Origin: Prillingera fragicola
Taxonomy: Eukaryota > Basidiomycota > Tremellomycetes > Trichosporonales > Trichosporonaceae
Length of the DNA stretch: 64,000 nucleotides
Direction: 5' to 3'
NCBI GenBank assembly: GCA_002335605.1
Contig: BEDY01000004.1
Location: forward strand, 1,178,001 to 1,242,000
Part shown: positions 57,424-64,000 of the stretch, piece after piece
Layout of the letters: the number at the start of each line of letters is the position of its first letter
How positions within the stretch are numbered: position 1 is the first letter of the stretch
Made by a program: the position numbers and the translations under genes
Notes under the pieces: generated by a model
Told to the model about the DNA's origin: nothing
The model's database searches: none
Seen by the model: only the letters and a program-made list of their open reading frames with translations

Positions 57424-59835
57424 TCATCCGCCATTCTCAAGCACAAACGTCCCTGCGTCCCACCCAAAAGCCCTTCCCAGCCTCCGCCCATACCGCCTCC
57501 CAACCCAAAAGCCCAGCTTATTGTGCGGATGCGGCTCGTGGAACTGTATCGGCCCCCCACCGCCCGTAAACACCCACACGGACCCGTATAACTTTTCAGC
57601 GCGCATCCCCGTGCATGTCATGGCCCGCACAAAATCGCGCCAGGGGACTTCACCGGGTGTGGAGGATGTTCCGGGTGTGAAGAAGAGGTTGCGGAATGTT
57701 TTGAGGGATTTGGCGTCGACTGGGATGCGAGTGGCTGCTGGGGGTTCTGGGTGGGGCTGGGGTGCGGTCGCCTCGGTCTCGCCGTCACGAGCGACACCGC
57801 GGGTCTTCGTCTTGACCTTGGGTACAGCGGTAGTTGGAGGCGGTGGCGATGACGAGCGGAAACCAAAGTCGTCGGCCAGCGACTTCTGGACCGCTGCGAG
57901 ATCCGGCTTCTCTTTTGGCGGAGGCTCAGACCAGGGATACGTGCGTTGGAGGGTACGACCGCGGCGCATCATCTCGAACGCCGTGCCATCGAAGCTGCCT
58001 CCGCCGTGCAGAACAGAAGCGTCGGCGGCGTCCCAAAAGTCATCGAGTTTGCTCTCGGCTTGCCTGAGTGCATCCACATTGTCCTTGGTTCGGCGCTTGT
58101 CGACTGGGTAGTAGAAGCGCTTGGTCGGATTGTCCGACAACCGCGACAGCTCAAATGTCGTGTCGTTGTGGAACGCCTTGAGGATACCAGCTAGTGGTTC
58201 CCGCCATTGCGCATATTGCAGATCAAGATCAGCCGCGTTTAGTTGGGACAAGTTCTCGAACCGACGAGCCCACGGGTAGTACTGGTCAAGTTGGCGCAGA
58301 CACTGTGCAATGATCGACAGACTGCCAATGAGGTTGGCTACGCGGGACGAGAGGAGGTTGCGCAAGGCGGGTACTTGCAGCTGGCGGTCGAGCTCGTCCA
58401 TGAGAAGCGGAAAGCGGATGAACCACAGCTCCTTGGTGTCCGACCACAAGATGTTGAAGAGGTAGAGGAGGTAGTTCTCAGCTTCGGATCTCGACGAGCC
58501 AGGCTTCTCGACCAGCTTGATCATGGAAGTTGTTGGGTTTGGTGGAGGAACGCGGACAAAGTGCTTCTTCCACAGAGGTGAAGCGGGGCCGCTGTGCTGA
58601 AGCTTCTTTTGCAGGCGCTTGGTCGCCTGCTGAAGATGATAGCGTAAGAGGAGGATGGCGTCGAGGTAGTCGCTGGGAAGGTCTTGTCCAATGTCAATGG
58701 ATTCGCACTTGTCGTGGAATCGGATCAGATCAGATACCTGGTTGTGGAGCTCGACAAAGATCTCGAAATCGCTGTACACTTCATCGAGAAGGTTGCGGAC
58801 GACGCGCCCCAAGAAGATGTCGATGCGAGAGGGCACCAGCACAGGGTGTGCGTGGCCGTTTGAGTCTTTCATCATCTCCTGGCGGTGCTGGGTAATTTCG
58901 TTGAGCTCGTCGAGAAAGTAAGACGGATCCTCGCGAAGCGCCCAGGTGTGGTCCTTTGCTGCGTCGGCCTGGGCTTGGAGGAGAGACGACATGCGCTCGA
59001 GGTCAAGTTTAGCGGGCAAACGGTACGGCTCTTCCTCGGCCATGACAGCTTGGGACTCGAAGCCATCAACATTTGCCACAGTCGACTGTTGAGGCTCTGG
59101 CTGAACGGGATAGTCGTCACTCAACAGCTTTGATGGCGGAATGTCGTGAAACATGGCCTGGCAGCAGTCGACGAGGAAGCGCAACACACGCTCCTGTGCC
59201 TCGAGCACGAGCAGGCCTTCGCCTGGAAGGAACTGCTTCTGGTCGCTCATCCAATTAAACGCCTCTGGGTGATCATCCCACGAGATAAGCTTTCCATAGC
59301 TGTCGTCCTGAATACCGTTGAGCAACATGACGTGCTGGTTGAGGAAGGTCGGCACGACGGACCCGGTGACCAGTCCCAGGTGCATGGCCTCAATGTCGGC
59401 GGCGCAAAAATGACATGGGTGGTGCCGGCCGCGCGAATTGAGCAGGAGGAGCAGCGAGCGTGGGGTACAGAGGTCGTCGTGATTGATGTAGGGCCACATA
59501 AAGTTGTCCCTGTGCCGTGTGCCGCGTCGGTTCTGGTCCGACTGGTTGCGGAAGGCGTCAAAGTCGGGACGGTGACGTTTGGGCATCGACGGCCAGCACT
59601 CGAGCAGGACCTTGAGGCGCTGCTGCTTGGTCTTCTTTGTCCATCGTTTCTGTATCGATGCCTCATGCCGGGAGAGAATGTCGCCGAGGGTCGTGTAAGA
59701 CGACAAGATGCGAGAACGCAACTCGCCAGCCAGTTTCTGGACTTGGCTTGGAGAAGAAAAAGTCGGCATCGGGAGGCTGGGTCCTATCAGCTGCCGTATG
59801 GTGTCCGGGTCGCTGTAGTCGGAAGACCCAAGCAT
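57424..59835 (-). CDS. Intronless 803-residue orphan with HicA-like C-terminal domain
   Basis: One uninterrupted frame from the ATG at 59835 gives 803 residues; the frame continues 24 codons upstream without another ATG. It is the only long gene here without introns. The body (about 20-690) is helical, with a short Cys/His cluster (HHPCHFCAAD) near 140 and a conserved-looking WPYINHDDL block. A Pro/Ser linker (about 640-700) leads to a compact C-terminal domain (about 705-795) with VPWRDFVRAMTCTGMRAEKL, GSVWVFT, IQFHEPHPHNKLGFWVGRR and RLGRAFGWD. That order (helix, GS-hydrophobic strand, charged turn with His, final helix) resembles the HicA/double-stranded RNA-binding fold. I recall similar fungal proteins of unknown function. 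The HicA comparison is inference. Confidence 0.75.
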   Translation of the reverse strand: MLGSSDYSDPDTIRQLIGPSLPMPTFSSPSQVQKLAGELRSRILSSYTTLGDILSRHEASIQKRWTKKTKQQRLKVLLECWPSMPKRHRPDFDAFRNQSDQNRRGTRHRDNFMWPYINHDDLCTPRSLLLLLNSRGRHHPCHFCAADIEAMHLGLVTGSVVPTFLNQHVMLLNGIQDDSYGKLISWDDHPEAFNWMSDQKQFLPGEGLLVLEAQERVLRFLVDCCQAMFHDIPPSKLLSDDYPVQPEPQQSTVANVDGFESQAVMAEEEPYRLPAKLDLERMSSLLQAQADAAKDHTWALREDPSYFLDELNEITQHRQEMMKDSNGHAHPVLVPSRIDIFLGRVVRNLLDEVYSDFEIFVELHNQVSDLIRFHDKCESIDIGQDLPSDYLDAILLLRYHLQQATKRLQKKLQHSGPASPLWKKHFVRVPPPNPTTSMIKLVEKPGSSRSEAENYLLYLFNILWSDTKELWFIRFPLLMDELDRQLQVPALRNLLSSRVANLIGSLSIIAQCLRQLDQYYPWARRFENLSQLNAADLDLQYAQWREPLAGILKAFHNDTTFELSRLSDNPTKRFYYPVDKRRTKDNVDALRQAESKLDDFWDAADASVLHGGGSFDGTAFEMMRRGRTLQRTYPWSEPPPKEKPDLAAVQKSLADDFGFRSSSPPPPTTAVPKVKTKTRGVARDGETEATAPQPHPEPPAATRIPVDAKSLKTFRNLFFTPGTSSTPGEVPWRDFVRAMTCTGMRAEKLYGSVWVFTGGGGPIQFHEPHPHNKLGFWVGRRYGRRLGRAFGWDAGTFVLENGG

Positions 59836-62027
59836 CTTGGTTGGTTTGTTGAGACGATGTTGTGCAGCGAAGTGGATGGGACAAAGAGAACACAGCAGTG
59901 ATGACAAGGGGGCCGATAAGCGGCTAAACGGTGAACAAGTTTAAGATCAGTGAGCCAGATAGCCAGGGCTTGCGCGAGTGTGAGCCGTATGAGCAGTTTC
60001 ACCCACCGCCACAGTCTCGCAGTCTCACTGTCCCATCGGTCTCACACTACGCATCAGGCAGCCCTGGCGATTGGCCAGGAAGTGATCTGAAGGGCAAAGC
60101 AGTGGGTATCACTGGTCAAGGAGGATGTCCACTTGCAGGCGTGAGAAAATTTGCAATGGTGTGTGTTAGTTTAGTGTCAAGAGTTGATGACTTGATGCAA
60201 GTGAAGTGCCTATGACTGACAGGGTGCCACATGTAAACAGACCTGCTCCGGCAGCTGCTCCCGGTGGGCGGCTTTCGAGTGGCGGCACGTACGGTGAGCA
60301 TATCTGTCTTGAATCGCACATTCCAATGAAGGTCGCGCATTGTATGCTAAAGCTGCGCTTCTGCACACAACGTGGACAATTGTTGGTTGAAACCAGCCAG
60401 CGGCCACAAGCGCGCTTCCCTGCCCAGCTCAACCGGGCTCCCCCACTCCCACTGGGGAGGCATTGGCGAAGCGACCAGCCTCCAGAGCTCTTGAAGTCAT
60501 GCATGCACATGCACAGAAAAGTTAACCCCGCTAGCGTGTCGGTAAAGGAGAGTGTGATGGTGGTATCCACCTTCATTCCCTGGCCATGGACAAACCAGGC
60601 AAATTCGATGCATAGACTCCTCTTTCTCGTGACAGTCCAGACGCCGTTCCGCCCATCTGCCAAGTCGTGAAGTCATGTGGGGGTCGAGAGCGAACACTAA
60701 ACAGGAAGGGTCATTGCATTGTTTGTCTAAAGCAGCGGTTAAATCGGCAGAGATGGTGCATCTGAAGTGCTGCTGATCGTGCGGACGATGTCTGCGGGAC
60801 AAGCCACACAAATGGCCGGGTACAGTGGCATGTGCTGTAAATTCTTCCATTGTGGCCGCGTCCTGGCAAGCGTGCATGTCCGTCCATTGAGTCGTGGACG
60901 GAATGGACTGATGCTGGCAGGAACGACAGGAGAAGTCAACCGCGCCTTGCTCCGCAATTCTGCCCAGAGCGAGCGAACCCTGCTATTGAAACCAGCAAGT
61001 GCGGCAGTAACGTAGAACATTTTCAAACGTTTTCAGGACGAACGGGACGCGACGGCCGGCTGTTGCTGCGGCACGAATAGACTGCGGACAACGAGGAAGT
61101 GGGGTGCAAGGTACGTTCTGTGGCGATTTCGGGCAAGACGCGTCAGAACACTCCAGCGGGGCCTGTACCGGCAGGCACAGTCCCGGGAAATGGACCATTA
61201 AAGGTGCAGGAAGGCAAGCCACTCCCCATCTCCGTATTCCTGTACGGATCATGCATCCGGGTGGCTTGATGAGAGACAATAGCAACTCCAAGGACTTGGA
61301 GGCATCCTGGAAGCCACTGGTGTGGTCAAGGATAGGGTCTGCCGCCCTCGTTTCAAGTCGCGGCGTGGAAAAAGTCCCTGCAGATGCTTGGCCGAAACAA
61401 TAACGCGGCATCCAAACTGCTTCAACCCGCCACAAGTGCATGAGCGCGGGCGGACCTTGAGAGAGCACAGTAATGTACAGCAGGGGCTGGTGTTGCGGTC
61501 CGAAAGGAAGGGACAGAGCCAAGCCGATCAACCATCTACTTTGGCCGTGCATTCTGTCAGTTGGTTGTTAGTGGAATGAATACAGCCATGTCCACTGCAG
61601 AAGCAGTTGTTTGGGTAAAGATGATGTTGCATGTCTATGGTTCCTGCCACAGCGGCAGCTTGGTTGGAGGCGGCGACTCGCTGTACTTGCGGTCAAGCCC
61701 AAGCCCTCTACAACGCTACAATGCCGGCCTGCTGTGTATCCGGGTGTATTGGGGTGTGCAGTACTATATATGTATGCCAATGTCCTGGGCCGCTTACACG
61801 GAGCGATCCTCTGAGGTGCGCCGGTAGTTGCGCATGGTAGTTGTTGGTGGTGATTATAATATCAACGGTGTGTATGTGCGCGCGGAGAGTGTATTGCTGC
61901 CATTACAACCGGGTAGCTAGAGGGCCGCTGGGTCCATGTTCGTGAAAAAGTGTCCGCGATGTGATACGCAATAAAGTAGCCGGAAAAAGATGATCCGAAG
62001 GAAGAAACGAAACAGCGCGCTCGGTGT
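59836..62027. other. Large intergenic region, no gene seen
   Basis: About 2.2 kb upstream of the intronless orphan. It must contain that gene's promoter. Open frames up to 189 codons (for example 60983-61552, minus) overlap others and have no family features. A TATATA-containing stretch lies near 61765-61775. Confidence 0.5.
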
Positions 62028-62800
62028 TTACCAGCAGCGACGGGTGACGGTAGCCGTCTGCTTGACGGTGGTCGTCGTGGGGAAGAGGCAAGGCTTGGTG
62101 ATAGTGGTGGCCGGGCCAGTGACGTAGTCGGTGCAGGTGTACATGGTAGTCTGCGGGACGTACGAGGTCGAAAGGCAGGTCTTGGTCCACATGCAAGTAG
62201 TCTTGGTCATGGTGATAGTGGGGCAGACAGTCTTGGTCTTGGTAGTGGTCGAGGTGATAGTGGTAGGAGTGCACGAGGGGCCGTTGTTGCCACCGTGTCC
62301 ACCGTGTCCCCAGAAGGTGCGCTTGCGCTCCTCGGGCGAGCGGACGGGGAGGCCAAGGGCGACACGCTCGCCGTTGGACATGTCATCGGGAATGTCCTCG
62401 CGCTTCCAGTGGTTGACACACACAGTGCTGGTAGCAACGCAGCGAGTCTGAGTGACAGTCTTGGTAGGCTTGCCAGTGACAACACAGGTGGGGGTCTTGG
62501 TAAGGTGGACAGTGGTAGTCTTGCGGACGTACGTGGGCTTGCTGGTCAGCTTTGTGACGGTGGTGAAGCAAGCGCCGCCGCAAGTAGAGGTGACAGTAGA
62601 GGGGTTGGGGTCCTTGACGGTGGCAGTGCTGAAAACAAGTCAGAATCTTGCTGTACAGTTGCAACATCAAGTGCCACTTACCGAGTGACAGTGCAGACAC
62701 TAGTGCCACAAACCGGCTTGTTGCCTCCGCCGTGTCCGAAGGTGGCGAGCGCCAAGGGGAGAAGGGTGATGAGGTAGAGGATGTAGGAGAAGAAGAGCAT
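62028..62800 (-). CDS. Secreted Thr/Cys-rich protein with dibasic sites
   Basis: Two exons (62682-62800, 62028-62628) give 239 residues. A clear signal peptide (MLFFSYILYLITLLPLALA) is followed by FGHGGGNKP and then a mature region built of Thr/Val/Lys stretches with spaced cysteines (VCGTSVCTVT, STCGGACFTT, TPTCVVTG). In the middle are two Lys-Arg sites, in NHWKRED and EERKRTFWG, which Kex2-type proteases could cut; a second Thr/Cys block follows, ending in RRCW. There is no GPI signal or membrane helix. The two similar blocks around a cleavable linker suggest a processed secreted protein or a wall-associated protein with O-mannosylation. Family unknown. Confidence 0.75.
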
Positions 62801-64000
62801 TGTGGGCGAGCGGAGCGGGTGTCGGAGGGTGAGAGAGTGCGCTCCGGAAGGAGTGTGGTGTCAGTTGGATGACTTTTGCTGCCAGCAGAAAAGGCTAGTG
62901 AAACGAAGATTGTTGGGGGGGGTTCTCAATTCATGTCTGTGGAACAGGTTCCTTTCATACTCTGTTCCAACGGTCATGCGGCCATGGGTTTTCGAGACCA
63001 GGCCAGACAAGGCAAAGAAAGCAATTGCCCGCAGCACCGACTGCGGCTCGTGGTCAACCTGCCAAGGATTGTGCGGGATGGGGACGGCTGTTGCTCTGTG
63101 GGTTTGGCAGAAGACAGATTCGCCCTCACCAGCCCAACATTACCCCGCCAGGGGCATAAGGAAGCCCGGAGGCACAAGGCAGAAGCGGGACTGGTGACAG
63201 CATCATACATAGGGTCAGCTTGTCTGCGACGGTGGTGGCGGACAGGTTTTGCGATTACGAAACGCGCGGTACCACGTAGCTTGCGGAACCACGTAAGGCC
63301 CATCGTGTCCAGGACAGTCAGGACCCAAACCACGGAACCCTTCCCGTACAACAAACCTGGTGCCGGAGACTTGCTCACTTCTCGTCTAGTGCGCAAAGTC
63401 AAGTGGAAGAACAGGGACACAGGAACCCTGCCAAGATCTGCTCGCTAGGACTGTACCGAAGATGGCTGCGTTTCAGAAATAAGTTTGGGCAGCTTAGGAC
63501 CGGCAGCGGGCCGGATTGTGACGTTATCACGCGGTCTTTCCCTCAGGCAACACGAGTACCACTGCCAACGTCCATGGTGATGAATGGTTTGTTTTGCAGT
63601 CCAGTACGCTGGCTCCTACACTCCAAAGAGCCAGAAACAGTATTCACAGGTGTCCACTTGTTTACCAGAATACTGTTGGTGGCGTGGTGGCTCAAAGATC
63701 TGCATATGAACGAGATCGAGCTGTGCAGTATGGCATAGGGGGTGAGAGAAGGCCGGTTGTCAAGTTGATGGCAGGAGGATGTCCCGGTGCCTGGCGGGAC
63801 AGTGCAAGCATGTCCAGACCAAGTAATTTCTCCCCGTCCACGCTGCCATAGCGCATGAAGCTGTCGTCCAAATGCTGTGGTACACCATGAACAAGCCACC
63901 CAGGGACGGGCAGGGGCAAACACCAAGAAACCTGTGACTATCCAGGCTGACAGAGCAAATCGAGGATCGTCGTCAAGTGCGAAACGACGATGGAACATTA
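62801..64000. other. Upstream region and window end, no gene seen
   Basis: The first part should be the promoter of the secreted protein gene. It contains a run of G at about 62910-62917 and the 12-base palindrome GGAACAGGTTCC at 62941-62952. No coding region is supported up to the window edge. Confidence 0.5.

Noticed and set aside
60983..61552. 189-codon minus-strand open frame
   Set aside because: No domain, no signal peptide or repeat pattern, and plus-strand frames overlap it; not supportable.
61765..61775. TATATA stretch as a promoter
   Set aside because: No gene follows it on either strand at a suitable distance.

Overview
The window is eukaryotic nuclear DNA from a basidiomycete yeast, most likely a tremellomycete of the order Trichosporonales. 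The evidence is gene-dense DNA with many short spliceosomal introns (mostly 34-130 nt, GTGAGT-type donors, a CTGAC-type branch site close to the acceptor), coding regions rich in third-position C, and fungal families such as PDX1, PLB1, DAL5-type and UGA4-type transporters and a Rictor/STE16-type TORC2 subunit. The order-level placement is inference; no rRNA or species marker is present. I model 26 protein genes and give exon coordinates for each. I see no tRNA or rRNA gene, transposon, CRISPR array, centromere or telomere repeat.

Layout. 11-9142: a CipC-like Gly-rich protein, an orphan single-pass membrane protein, PDX1 (pyruvate dehydrogenase E3-binding protein), YIP1 and the beta subunit of mitochondrial processing peptidase. 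9974-20029: a looser stretch of nutrient genes (UGA4-like permease, phospholipase B, DAL5-like transporter) separated by 1.5-2.8 kb gaps. 20799-29451: a compact housekeeping block with QCR8 divergent from a small mitochondrial membrane protein, eIF3i, PNO1, a RING protein and an MDR reductase. 29452-35072: a 3.5 kb gene-poor region in front of an MFS sugar transporter. 36243-53877: TOM70, a coiled-coil protein, Rictor, an orphan type I-like membrane protein, a TspO-like membrane protein, THYN1/EVE, DBP6 and VPS51. 55695-62800: a MARVEL protein, an intronless 803-residue orphan, and a secreted Thr/Cys-rich protein, again with large gaps. Nothing is recognisable in the last 1.2 kb.

Functional themes. 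Five genes serve mitochondria (PDX1, MAS1, QCR8, the NUXM-like gene, TOM70). Three serve ribosome assembly or translation (PNO1, DBP6, TIF34). Three serve membrane traffic or signalling (YIP1, VPS51, Rictor). Four deal with external nutrients (UGA4-like, PLB1, DAL5-like, sugar transporter). No biosynthetic cluster or multi-gene defence system is evident. The most interesting items are the intronless orphan with a C-terminus that looks like a HicA fold, the Gly-rich extension of the CipC-like protein, the secreted Thr/Cys-rich protein with dibasic sites, a strong hairpin inside a long MAS1 intron, and several extreme exon structures (a 3-nt initiator coding exon, and 11-, 16- and 17-nt microexons). 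All splice models come from reading frame and splice-site consensus only.
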